A stretch of 20,526 bases of DNA, from contig JAPLCH010000245.1 of assembly GCA_026392325.1 (NCBI GenBank), positions 1 to 20,526 on the forward strand, written 5' to 3'. Numbering within the stretch: the first letter of the stretch is position 1; every line of letters begins with the position of its first letter. Positions 14,177 through 20,526 of the stretch are shown here, piece after piece. The notes below the pieces were generated by a model. That model saw nothing but the letters and a program-made list of their open reading frames with translations, was not told the DNA's origin and searched no databases. The translations under genes and the position numbers were made by a program. This DNA is from Solirubrobacterales bacterium (GTDB taxonomy: Bacteria; Actinomycetota; Thermoleophilia; Solirubrobacterales; Solirubrobacteraceae).

Positions 14177-15751
14177 CTAGAGCGGAATGTTGCCGTGCTT
14201 GCGCTTCGGCCCCGGATCACGCTTCGTCATCAGCGCCTCGAGCTCGGTGATCAACCGCGGACGCGTCTCGTGCGGAATGATCACGTCGTCAACAAACCCG
14301 CGCTCTGCTGCGGAGTAAGGGTTGGCGAAGCGGGCCTTGTAATCGTCCATCAGCACCTGACGCCGCTCGTCAGGAGTAGGGCTTCCGGCGATGTCTCGGC
14401 GGTAGATGATGTTGACGGCGCCTTCAGCACCCATCACAGCAACCTCAGCCGTAGGCCATGCGACGGAAAAGTCAGCCGCAAGGTGCTTGGAGTTCATGAC
14501 CACATAAGCGCCGCCGTAAGCCTTGCGGGTGATGACCGTCAACTTCGGAACGGTCGCCTCGGCAAATGCGTAAAGCAGCTTGGCTCCACGGCGGATGATT
14601 CCCTGCCATTCCTGCGTCGTGCCTGGGAGGAACCCAGGAACGTCCACGAGGGTCAGGATCGGAATATTGAATGCGTCGCAGGTTCGGACGAACCGGGCGG
14701 CCTTCTCAGATGAATCAATGTCAAGCACGCCAGCCATCTGGCTTGGCTGGTTGCCGACGATGCCAACGGGAATCCCGTTGAGGCGCGAGTACCCGCAGAT
14801 GATGTTCTTTGCGAAGTGCTCATGCACCTCAAAGAACTCGCCGTCATCAACGATGTGTGCGACAACGTGGCGCATGTCGTAGGGCTTGTTGGGGTTGTCA
14901 GGAACAACCGAGTCAAGCTCAAGATCCATCCGGAGAGGATCATCAGTCGGCTGCACTCGTGGTGCCGCTTCAAGGTTGTTCTGAGGAAGGAACGACAAGA
15001 GGTAGCGAGCGTCTTCAAGGCAAGCGTCCTCGTCCTCACTGGCGAACTGGGCGACACCGGACTTGGTGTTGTGGGTCATCGCGCCGCCGAGGTCCTCGAA
15101 GGTGCAGTCCTCGCCCGTGACCGTCTTGATCACATCTGGGCCAGTGATGAACATGTGGCTCGTCTCCTTCACCATGAAGATGAAGTCGGTGATTGCGGGG
15201 CTGTACACGGCTCCGCCAGCGCATGGCCCCATGATCAGTGAGATCTGCGGCACGACGCCTGAGCAACGCACGTTACGAAGGAAAACATCTCCGTAGGAGC
15301 CAAGTGAGACAACTCCCTCCTGGATCCGGGCACCACCAGAGTCGTTGATTCCGACTACAGGGCAGCCGATCTTCTCGGCGAGGTCCATGACCTTGCACAT
15401 CTTTTCACTCATTACCTCACCAAGCGAGCCACCTACAACCGTGAAGTCTTGGCTGAACACGCAGACGCGACGGCCTTCAATGGTGCCGTGGCCTGTGACT
15501 ACCGCGTCACCCCATGGGCGGTTCTTCTGCATGTCGAAGTCGTAGGTGCGATGCCGCACGAAGGTGTCTGTCTCCACGAACGAACCCGGGTCGAGCAGCT
15601 TCTCAATGCGCTCCCTCGCTGTGAACTTGCCCTTTGCGTGCTGCTTCTCAACTGCCGCGGCGGAAGCAGAGTGGATCGCCTCATCGCGGAGTGAGGTGAG
15701 AAGGTCAAGCTTCTCTTCGTAAGTCTCGGGTGCCTTTTCGCGTGATGTCAT
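14177..15751 (-). CDS. Acyl-CoA (propionyl/acetyl-CoA) carboxylase beta subunit, carboxyltransferase
   Basis: A 524-residue carboxyltransferase that moves the carboxyl group from biotin on the alpha subunit to an acyl-CoA. The crotonase-fold halves are visible: INDSGGARIQEGV (135-147) with GPCAGGAVYSPA (175-186) in the N half, and VDVPGFLPGTTQEW (369-382) with RKAYGGAYVVMNSKHL (409-424) and AVMGAEGAVNIIY (438-450) in the C half; the end PKRKHGNIPL is typical of the family. Context (methylmalonyl-CoA mutase and sucCD nearby) suggests propionyl-CoA. However, the residue known to steer substrate choice in Streptomyces enzymes, Asp in PccB (GGAYDVM), is Val417 here, closer to the Ile of acetyl-CoA-using AccB. 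The ATG at 15751 has no strong Shine-Dalgarno. Confidence 0.95.
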   Translation of the reverse strand: MTSREKAPETYEEKLDLLTSLRDEAIHSASAAAVEKQHAKGKFTARERIEKLLDPGSFVETDTFVRHRTYDFDMQKNRPWGDAVVTGHGTIEGRRVCVFSQDFTVVGGSLGEVMSEKMCKVMDLAEKIGCPVVGINDSGGARIQEGVVSLGSYGDVFLRNVRCSGVVPQISLIMGPCAGGAVYSPAITDFIFMVKETSHMFITGPDVIKTVTGEDCTFEDLGGAMTHNTKSGVAQFASEDEDACLEDARYLLSFLPQNNLEAAPRVQPTDDPLRMDLELDSVVPDNPNKPYDMRHVVAHIVDDGEFFEVHEHFAKNIICGYSRLNGIPVGIVGNQPSQMAGVLDIDSSEKAARFVRTCDAFNIPILTLVDVPGFLPGTTQEWQGIIRRGAKLLYAFAEATVPKLTVITRKAYGGAYVVMNSKHLAADFSVAWPTAEVAVMGAEGAVNIIYRRDIAGSPTPDERRQVLMDDYKARFANPYSAAERGFVDDVIIPHETRPRLITELEALMTKRDPGPKRKHGNIPL

Positions 15752-15760
15752 GGTGATGGG

Positions 15761-15766
15761 ATCCTA
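15761..15766 (-). promoter_or_regulatory. Likely -10 box of carboxylase beta gene
   Basis: TAGGAT on the minus strand ends 9 nt before the ATG at 15751, inside the 59-nt gap after the mutase gene. TTGTCC lies 15 nt upstream of it as a poor -35. The hexamer and following CC match the box before the carboxylase alpha gene, so the two subunits may share promoter type. Confidence 0.4.
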
Positions 15767-15810
15767 TCGGGGAGGGGCTGGGGACAACCGGTCGCGCAAC
15801 CCCGCTGGCC

Positions 15811-17424
15811 CTAAAACTCTGGGGCGTACGACCCGAACACGTCTCGCATTGCTGCGCATACCTCGCCGACAGTGCAGTGATCCCTCAAAGCTTCACGCAG
15901 GAATGGCAGAAGGTTGTCAGTGCCGCGAGCTGCAGTTCGGATGTCCTCAAGGCGAGTGGCGACCAGGCCCTGATCACGATTCTCCTTGAAGGCTGCGAGA
16001 CGGGCGAGCTGCTCATCCTCGGACTTCTGGTCAACGCGGAGTGTGTCCGGAACCTGAAGCTCGTCGGTCACGTACTCGTTGACACCAACGACCACATCCT
16101 GCTTGATGCGGTAGCGCTCCTGATAGCCCCAAGCGGACTCTTCGATCTCGTTGGTGATGAAGCTGATCGCATTGACGGACCCGCCGAGCTCATCAACCTT
16201 GGTGATGAGCTCGGTTGCACGGGCTTCAATCTCATCGGTTAGTGACTCCACGTAATACGAGCCCGCGAATGGGTCCATTGTCTCCACCGCGCCGGCCTCG
16301 GCAGCAAGGATCTGCTGGGTGCGCAGAGCAATCCGAGCAGCTTCCTCTGTCGGGAGTGCGAGCGCCTCATCAAAACCATTGGTGTGCAGCGATTGAGTTC
16401 CGCCACATACGGCCGCAAATCCCTGCAGTGCAACTCGGGCAATGTTGTTCTCCGGCTGCTGCGCCGTCAAGGTCACTCCGCCCGTCTGCGTGTGGAAGCG
16501 GAGACGCATTGACCGCTCGTCCTCGGCTCCGAATCGATCACGCATGATGTGCGCCCACATCTTGCGGGCAGCCCGGAACTTGGCTACTTCCTGGAAAACA
16601 TTGTTGTGACCGTTGAAGAAGAACGCCAGCCGTGGAGCAAACTCATCGACCTCCAGGCCCGCATCAAGGGCTGCCTGAACGTAGGCAATGCCATTGGAGA
16701 GCGTGAATGCGACTTCCTGAACTGCCGAGCAACCCTTTTCACGGAAGTGGTAGCCGCTGATGGAGATCGTGTTCCACTTGGGCACGTTCTCTTGGCAGTA
16801 CTGGAAAAGGTCCGTCGTGAGGCGCATTGAACCCTCTGGCGGGTAGATGAAGTTCCCTCGAGCCATGTACTCCTTGAGCACATCATTCTGAGTCGTGCCA
16901 CGCAGCTGCTCCGACGGAACTCCCTGCTCCTCGCCGACAAGCTGGTAGAGCAGCAGCAACACTGCCGCCGGCGCATTGATCGTCATCGAAGTTGAAACTT
17001 GGTCGAGTGGAATGCGATCGAACGCGATTCGCATGTCTTCCAGCGAATCAATCGCGACTCCGGTGCGGCCGACCTCGCCGAGGCAGCGGCCGTCATCAGA
17101 GTCAAGGCCAAGTTGGGTAGGGAGGTCGAAGGCCATGGAGAGGCCGGTTGACCCATTCTCGATCAGGAAGCGGTAGCGCTCGTTGCTCTCACGAGCGGTT
17201 GCATAACCGGCGTACTGGCGCATTGTCCAAAGCTGCTTGCGGTACATCTCGCCATAGACGCCACGGGTGAACGGGAACTCACCCGGGTTCCCGAGTTCCA
17301 GATCCTTCGGAAGGTCGGACTCGTCATAGATCTCCTTGATCTCAATTCCGGAGTCTGTGAAGCGTCGTGGATCGTCGGGACCGACGATTGGAGCAATTGT
17401 TCTGTTGTCTGAATCCTGAGTCAT
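15811..17424 (-). CDS. Methylmalonyl-CoA mutase large (catalytic) subunit without cobalamin domain
   Basis: A 537-residue TIM-barrel mutase subunit that interconverts (R)-methylmalonyl-CoA and succinyl-CoA with adenosylcobalamin. Substrate residues of the Propionibacterium enzyme, Tyr89, Arg207 and His244, appear at a constant offset of 18: Y71 in RQYAGYATARESN, R189 in KEYMARGNFIYPPEGSMRL and H226 in SISGYHFREKG. Arg189 argues against isobutyryl- or 2-hydroxyisobutyryl-CoA mutase, which have Gln there. Further motifs are FNGHNNVFQE and MDPFAGSYYVE. The protein ends at CAAMRDVFGSYAPEF with no cobalamin-binding DxHxxG domain, so that domain must be a separate protein not in this window. The start at 17424 gives MTQDSDNRTIAP; the longer in-frame N-terminus is low-complexity and overlaps the divergent moaDE gene. 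Confidence 0.94.
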   Translation of the reverse strand: MTQDSDNRTIAPIVGPDDPRRFTDSGIEIKEIYDESDLPKDLELGNPGEFPFTRGVYGEMYRKQLWTMRQYAGYATARESNERYRFLIENGSTGLSMAFDLPTQLGLDSDDGRCLGEVGRTGVAIDSLEDMRIAFDRIPLDQVSTSMTINAPAAVLLLLYQLVGEEQGVPSEQLRGTTQNDVLKEYMARGNFIYPPEGSMRLTTDLFQYCQENVPKWNTISISGYHFREKGCSAVQEVAFTLSNGIAYVQAALDAGLEVDEFAPRLAFFFNGHNNVFQEVAKFRAARKMWAHIMRDRFGAEDERSMRLRFHTQTGGVTLTAQQPENNIARVALQGFAAVCGGTQSLHTNGFDEALALPTEEAARIALRTQQILAAEAGAVETMDPFAGSYYVESLTDEIEARATELITKVDELGGSVNAISFITNEIEESAWGYQERYRIKQDVVVGVNEYVTDELQVPDTLRVDQKSEDEQLARLAAFKENRDQGLVATRLEDIRTAARGTDNLLPFLREALRDHCTVGEVCAAMRDVFGSYAPEF

Positions 17425-17432
17425 TGGGCAGG

Positions 17433-17438
17433 AGGGTA
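17433..17438 (-). promoter_or_regulatory. Possible -10 box of the mutase gene
   Basis: TACCCT on the minus strand ends 8 nt before the ATG at 17424. Only 25 bp separate this start from the divergent moaDE start, so any promoter here must sit in or beyond that gap. Confidence 0.35.
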
Positions 17439-17442
17439 CCGT
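17437..17442 (+). promoter_or_regulatory. Possible -10 box of the MoaD-MoaE gene
   Basis: TACCGT ends 7 nt before the GTG at 17450. It overlaps the opposite-strand box TACCCT at the palindrome GGTACC (17436-17441). GGAGG at 17431-17435 is 14 nt from the GTG, too far for a standard Shine-Dalgarno. Confidence 0.35.
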
Positions 17443-17449
17443 TTGGGGC

Positions 17450-18091
17450 GTGATGATTAAGGTCAGACTGTTCGCCGGCTTGCGAGAGCGGGCTGGACAG
17501 GACGAAGTGGAGGTCGAACTGCCGGATGGTTCGACGACAACAGACCTGCTCGAATCCCTCTCCGATCTGGTCGCTGAAACACGCTGTGTCGTGGCAGTAA
17601 ACCGCCAGTACACGGGCCCTGGAGTCGTTCTGTCTCAGGGCGACGAGGTTGCGCTGGTCCCACCGGTATCGGGTGGTTCAGGACCGTGGATCCATGTCGG
17701 GCCGGAGCCAATTGACCAGCAGGCTCTCGCCGAGAAAGTCGGAGATCCTGGCGCAGGGGCAATAGTCACATTCATCGGAGTGACACGCGAGGTCGAACGG
17801 CTCGACTACGAGGCCTACGCAGAAATGGCACGCGAACGGATCAGGGAGATATGCGACCAGGCCAAGGTTGCCCATGGACTCCTCGGGGTCGCAGCAGCTC
17901 ATCGGACTGGAGCTGTGCCGCTCGGTGAGGCCTCAGTTGGGATAGCTGTCTCTGGCGCTCATCGGGGAGAGGCTTTCGCCGGGGCCCGTGACGTGATTGA
18001 CCGCATCAAGGACGAGGCTCCAATCTGGAAGGTCGAAGTTGACGGCGCAGACCGCCGCCGGGTTGACGGAAACCTTCCCTCCGCTGACTGA
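17450..18091 (+). CDS. Fused MoaD-MoaE molybdopterin synthase
   Basis: A 213-residue fusion of the two subunits of molybdopterin synthase, which puts the dithiolene sulfurs into precursor Z (cPMP) during molybdenum-cofactor synthesis. Residues 1-76 are a MoaD ubiquitin-like fold, from IKVRLFAGLRERAG to VALVPPVSGG. Residues about 80-213 are MoaE, with GAIVTFIGVTRE (103-114), LDYEAYAEMA (118-127), AAAHRTGAVPLGEASVGIAV (148-167) and SGAHRGEAF (168-176). The catalytic lysines matching E. coli MoaE Lys119 and Lys126 are K187 and K194 in IKDEAPIWK. The MoaD Gly-Gly (75-76), which must be a free C-terminus to carry the thiocarboxylate, is internal and followed by Ser77. The start is GTG 17450 or ATG 17453. 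Divergent from the mutase gene. Confidence 0.93.
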   Translation: MMIKVRLFAGLRERAGQDEVEVELPDGSTTTDLLESLSDLVAETRCVVAVNRQYTGPGVVLSQGDEVALVPPVSGGSGPWIHVGPEPIDQQALAEKVGDPGAGAIVTFIGVTREVERLDYEAYAEMARERIREICDQAKVAHGLLGVAAAHRTGAVPLGEASVGIAVSGAHRGEAFAGARDVIDRIKDEAPIWKVEVDGADRRRVDGNLPSAD

Positions 18092-18152
18092 ACCTTCAGA
18101 CACGCAAGCAGCACGCATGCGTTCACTGCGAGGAGTTGAGGCAGTTCCCCTC

Positions 18153-18158
18153 TATCTT
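18153..18158 (+). promoter_or_regulatory. Likely -10 box of the UDP-xylose synthase gene
   Basis: TATCTT ends 8 nt before the ATG at 18167 in the 75-nt gap after moaDE; a leaderless start is implied. The gap also contains the 10-bp palindrome ACGCATGCGT (18113-18122) of unknown meaning. Confidence 0.4.
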
Positions 18159-18166
18159 TTCAACCA

Positions 18167-19111
18167 ATGGCTACCTCACTCGTAACCGGAGGCGCAGGAT
18201 TCCTCGGGTCCCACCTCTGCGAAACCCTCCTTGCCCAAGGCGAGAAGGTCATCTGCGTTGACAACCTCGAAACCGGATCCCTGTCCAACATCGAGCATCT
18301 CCACGATTCAGCCTTCGTCCACATCAACATGGACATCACCAAGCCGTTCTTTGTGGACGAGCCAGTTGACTCGGTCTACCACCTCGCATCACCTGCAAGC
18401 CCGATTGACTACTTGAGGCTTCCCCTCCACACGCTCAAGGTCGGCTCGTACGGAACCCACAATGCGATCGGTCTTGCCAAGCACAAGCGAGCCCGATTCC
18501 TGCTCGCGTCAACTTCAGAGGTCTATGGCGATCCACTTGAGCACCCTCAGAAGGAGACTTACTGGGGCAATGTGAACCCAATTGGCCCGCGTGGCGTTTA
18601 CGACGAGGCAAAGCGCTATGCCGAAGCACTGACAATGGCGTACCACCGTCAGCAGGGCGTGGATACGGCGATCGTCCGAATCTTCAATACCTACGGAACC
18701 CGCATGCGAGCCCATGATGGACGTGCGATCCCAACTTTCCTCAGGCAAGCACTCCTGAACCAACCGATCAGCGTGTTCGGCGATGGCAGTCAAACCCGGT
18801 CTTTCTGCTTCGTTGAGGACCTGATCCGCGGAATCATCGCCCTGTCAAAGTCAGGCGAACACCACCCAGTCAACATCGGTAATCCGGATGAGTTCACTCT
18901 GCTCGAGGCAGCCGAGATGATCCGTCGTATTACGGGCACAACTGCCGAGCTCGTCTTTGAGCCGCTCCCTACCGATGATCCACAGGTCCGCAAGCCCGAC
19001 ATCACCCGGGCTAAAGAGTTGCTCAACTGGGGTCCCACAACGGGCCTCGAAGAAGGTCTCCGCAGGACGATTGCCGAGTCCGGCGACGGTCGCCTGACCG
19101 GCAACTTCTAG
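18167..19111 (+). CDS. UDP-glucuronate decarboxylase (UDP-xylose synthase)
   Basis: A 314-residue SDR enzyme that oxidises and decarboxylates UDP-glucuronate and reduces the product to UDP-xylose, using a tightly held NAD. It has the Rossmann motif VTGGAGFLGSHLCE (6-19), VDNLETGSLSNIEHL (31-45), YHLASPASPIDYLRLPLHTL (71-90), LLASTSEVYGDPLEHPQ (112-128), YWGNVNPIGPRGVYDEAKR (132-150) with Y145 and K149, and RIFNTYGTRMRAHDGR (171-186). The ASPASP and YWGNVNPIGPRGVYDE motifs are specific to UXS rather than epimerases or rhamnose dehydratases. It is a soluble bacterial-length form without a membrane anchor. It supplies xylose donor for the polysaccharide locus and is followed by a priming sugar-phosphate transferase. 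Confidence 0.93.
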   Translation: MATSLVTGGAGFLGSHLCETLLAQGEKVICVDNLETGSLSNIEHLHDSAFVHINMDITKPFFVDEPVDSVYHLASPASPIDYLRLPLHTLKVGSYGTHNAIGLAKHKRARFLLASTSEVYGDPLEHPQKETYWGNVNPIGPRGVYDEAKRYAEALTMAYHRQQGVDTAIVRIFNTYGTRMRAHDGRAIPTFLRQALLNQPISVFGDGSQTRSFCFVEDLIRGIIALSKSGEHHPVNIGNPDEFTLLEAAEMIRRITGTTAELVFEPLPTDDPQVRKPDITRAKELLNWGPTTGLEEGLRRTIAESGDGRLTGNF

Positions 19112-19150
19112 ACCGGCGCGAGTCAAAGTTCTGAAGGTTTCAGTTCCCGG

Positions 19151-19180
19151 TTGCACCGAAGTGCCCCGGACCGCTACTTT
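19151..19180 (+). promoter_or_regulatory. Candidate promoter for the sugar-phosphate transferase gene
   Basis: TTGCAC (19151-19156) and TACTTT (19175-19180) are separated by 18 nt, giving a start near 19187 and a leader of roughly 27 nt that includes a Shine-Dalgarno. A 5-bp hairpin with a 3-nt loop at 19131-19143 precedes it but lacks a T-tract and is too weak to be a terminator. Confidence 0.35.
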
Positions 19181-19201
19181 CCCTAGTCCTCGGAGTTCTA
19201 G

Positions 19202-19209
19202 AGGGGGAG
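19202..19209 (+). promoter_or_regulatory. Strong ribosome binding site of the sugar-phosphate transferase gene
   Basis: AGGGGGAG, 4 nt before the ATG at 19214, fixes this start even though the following 60 residues are a non-conserved basic tail. Confidence 0.6.
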
Positions 19210-19213
19210 ACAT

Positions 19214-20526
19214 ATGAGGATTGATGAACAGAGTTCTGCTCCATTGAAACCAGGCAAGCGGCCGGGAGCTTCAGTGACGCAAAAAACTCGTGTGCCCTCA
19301 AGGCGCGAGTCGCATGAACCAGCTGATGGCGCGGCCAAGGCAGCAAGCAGCAAGGTGACTCCGGCCCGGGACGTTCGCGCGACCACCCCGACATTCGTGC
19401 GGAGGGTGCTTCGGACAAGCACGCTAAGGGCATCACTTCGCATCATCACGCTGCTGGCATGCGACTACCTCGGCCTTGCCATCGCTCTGGTTGGATGGCT
19501 CTCAGCCAAGGCATGGCTGAAGGGCAACTTCGATGAGGCGCTCGTCCGGAGCCAAGTTGACTCCTACCTGACCTTTGCTTTCTTCGTCACTGTCCTGCTC
19601 TTCGCGCGACACGATCTTTACAAGGAACGCATACATCGCCCGGGCCTGCCTGGCATTGCAACGGCACTATCCCAAGCGACAATCATCGCGCTTGTGTTCG
19701 CGCTTGCCAACGGCGCCAAGTACCACTCGTACTCCGTATTCATTGGCACCCTTGTTTGCGCAATCGTCACAATCACTGCGCTGCGCTCAGGGCACGATCG
19801 GGTCACCGCAAGGCTCACTGCGGCGGCAGGAATCAAGCGCCGGGCGCTGGTTGTTGGGACAGGCGACCATGCCAAGTCAGTCGCTGCAACGGTCGCCGAC
19901 ACCGTGAGATGGCCGGTCGAGATAGTTGGCGGAGTCACCGCACCCGAGGATCTCTCAGCGAGGCTCAAAGCTGGCGGGATCGACGAAGTGATCATCGCTG
20001 ATCCTGACTTTCCTCAGGAGCAGGTTGTTGACTTGGCTGAGCGTTGCCACCGCCGAGGCATCGAAGTCCATGTGGCTCCAACCACCATGGAGATCCTTCT
20101 CCAGCGCGGAGAGTTTCGGCCCGGAATGGCCGTTCCGCTTTTCACACTGACCCCTCCCGTCTTTGAGGGTGTCGATTTTGCAATCAAGCGTGTGTTCGAC
20201 ATTCTCGGCTCAGGTCTCTTGTTGATCCTGCTCAGTCCCGTGCTGCTTGTCAGCGCAATCGCGATCAAGCTCTCGTCCCGCGGGCCTCTTATCTATCGCT
20301 CGATGCGTCCTGGCATTGGGGAAACCACATTTGCGTGCCTCAAGTTCCGAACCATGCGCGTGGACGCTGATGCCCGCATGGCAGACCTTGAACGCTTCAA
20401 CGAGGCAAGCGGAGCTCTCTTCAAGATGCGTAAGGACCCGCGTGTTACAGCCGTCGGGAACATGCTTCGCAGGTTCTCAATAGATGAGCTTCCACAGCTT
20501 TGGAACGTCCTGCGTGGAGAGATGAG
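19214..20526 (+). CDS. Polyprenyl-phosphate glycosyl-1-phosphate transferase (WbaP/CpsE-like), 3' end missing
   Basis: The priming enzyme that transfers a sugar 1-phosphate from a UDP-sugar to undecaprenyl phosphate, starting the lipid-linked repeat unit at the membrane. 437 residues are visible. There is a basic, Ser/Ala-rich N-terminal tail (1-65); four hydrophobic segments (about 73-98, 117-131, 147-165, 172-190); a Rossmann-like middle domain (ALVVGTGDHAKSV, 211-223); and the catalytic PGT domain beginning FAIKRVFDILGSGLLLILLS (322-341). The PGT domain shows KFRTMRVDADARM (377-389) and LRRFSIDELPQLWNVLRGEM (418-437), with the catalytic Asp-Glu pair probably D424-E425. Little more than the C-terminal tail should lie beyond the edge. 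Which sugar is transferred (glucose, galactose or another) cannot be told from sequence. Confidence 0.93.
   Translation, partial: MRIDEQSSAPLKPGKRPGASVTQKTRVPSRRESHEPADGAAKAASSKVTPARDVRATTPTFVRRVLRTSTLRASLRIITLLACDYLGLAIALVGWLSAKAWLKGNFDEALVRSQVDSYLTFAFFVTVLLFARHDLYKERIHRPGLPGIATALSQATIIALVFALANGAKYHSYSVFIGTLVCAIVTITALRSGHDRVTARLTAAAGIKRRALVVGTGDHAKSVAATVADTVRWPVEIVGGVTAPEDLSARLKAGGIDEVIIADPDFPQEQVVDLAERCHRRGIEVHVAPTTMEILLQRGEFRPGMAVPLFTLTPPVFEGVDFAIKRVFDILGSGLLLILLSPVLLVSAIAIKLSSRGPLIYRSMRPGIGETTFACLKFRTMRVDADARMADLERFNEASGALFKMRKDPRVTAVGNMLRRFSIDELPQLWNVLRGEM

Noticed and set aside
17425..17613. 63-residue N-terminal extension of the methylmalonyl-CoA mutase
   Set aside because: It is Ser/Arg-rich low complexity, antisense to the MoaD domain, and the family N-terminus fits the ATG at 17424.
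18113..18122. Perfect palindrome ACGCATGCGT between moaDE and the UXS gene
   Set aside because: A single 10-bp palindrome without a second copy or a known regulator family match; no function can be argued.
19131..19143. Short hairpin CTGAA-GGT-TTCAG after the UXS gene as a terminator
   Set aside because: Only 5 bp, with no following T-tract; too weak to call.

Overview
The window is densely coding and moderately GC-rich by eye. No gap between genes exceeds about 280 bases. It looks like the chromosome of an actinobacterium. The best evidence is a small epsilon-type acyl-CoA carboxylase subunit next to a carboxylase beta subunit, together with a fused biotin carboxylase/BCCP alpha subunit; that set is characteristic of Actinobacteria. 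Class-level placement (a Thermoleophilia-like lineage would fit) is only an impression. No tRNA, rRNA, transposase, integrase, CRISPR array or phage gene was seen.

Two gene sets are interleaved. The first is propionate/succinate metabolism, all on the minus strand: sucD (cut by the left edge) and sucC; an acyl-CoA carboxylase alpha subunit followed by a broken GNAT acetyltransferase gene; the carboxylase epsilon and beta subunits; and the large subunit of methylmalonyl-CoA mutase. Together these make propionyl-CoA -> methylmalonyl-CoA -> succinyl-CoA -> succinate. The epimerase and the cobalamin-binding mutase subunit are not in the window.

The second set is a Wzx/Wzy-type surface polysaccharide locus. 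Plus strand 5514-8135 holds a Wzz-like chain-length protein, a WecG/TagA-type glycosyltransferase and a GT4 glycosyltransferase. Minus strand 8144-12876 holds GDP-mannose 4,6-dehydratase, a Wzy-like polymerase/ligase, a Wzx-like flippase and a GT2 glycosyltransferase, in transcription order. GDP-L-fucose synthase follows at 12967-13965. After the carboxylase/mutase block come UDP-xylose synthase and the start of a polyprenyl-phosphate sugar-phosphate transferase, which runs off the right edge. The gene content predicts a lipid-linked repeat unit that may contain L-fucose (or another GDP-4-keto-6-deoxymannose product) and xylose.

Other genes are a haloacid-dehalogenase-like HAD protein paired with a metallo-beta-lactamase-fold hydrolase (1511-2989) and a MoaD-MoaE fusion (17450-18091).

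I found no clearly new multi-gene system. The points most worth checking are: an in-frame amber codon in a GNAT gene; an approximately 20-residue internal deletion in SucC; a MoaD-MoaE fusion with an internal Gly-Gly-Ser junction; a carboxylase beta subunit with Val where propionyl-specific enzymes have Asp; TANNNT boxes 7-10 nt before six start codons, suggesting leaderless transcripts; and a 25-bp divergent gap where the two -10 boxes appear to overlap on one GGTACC.
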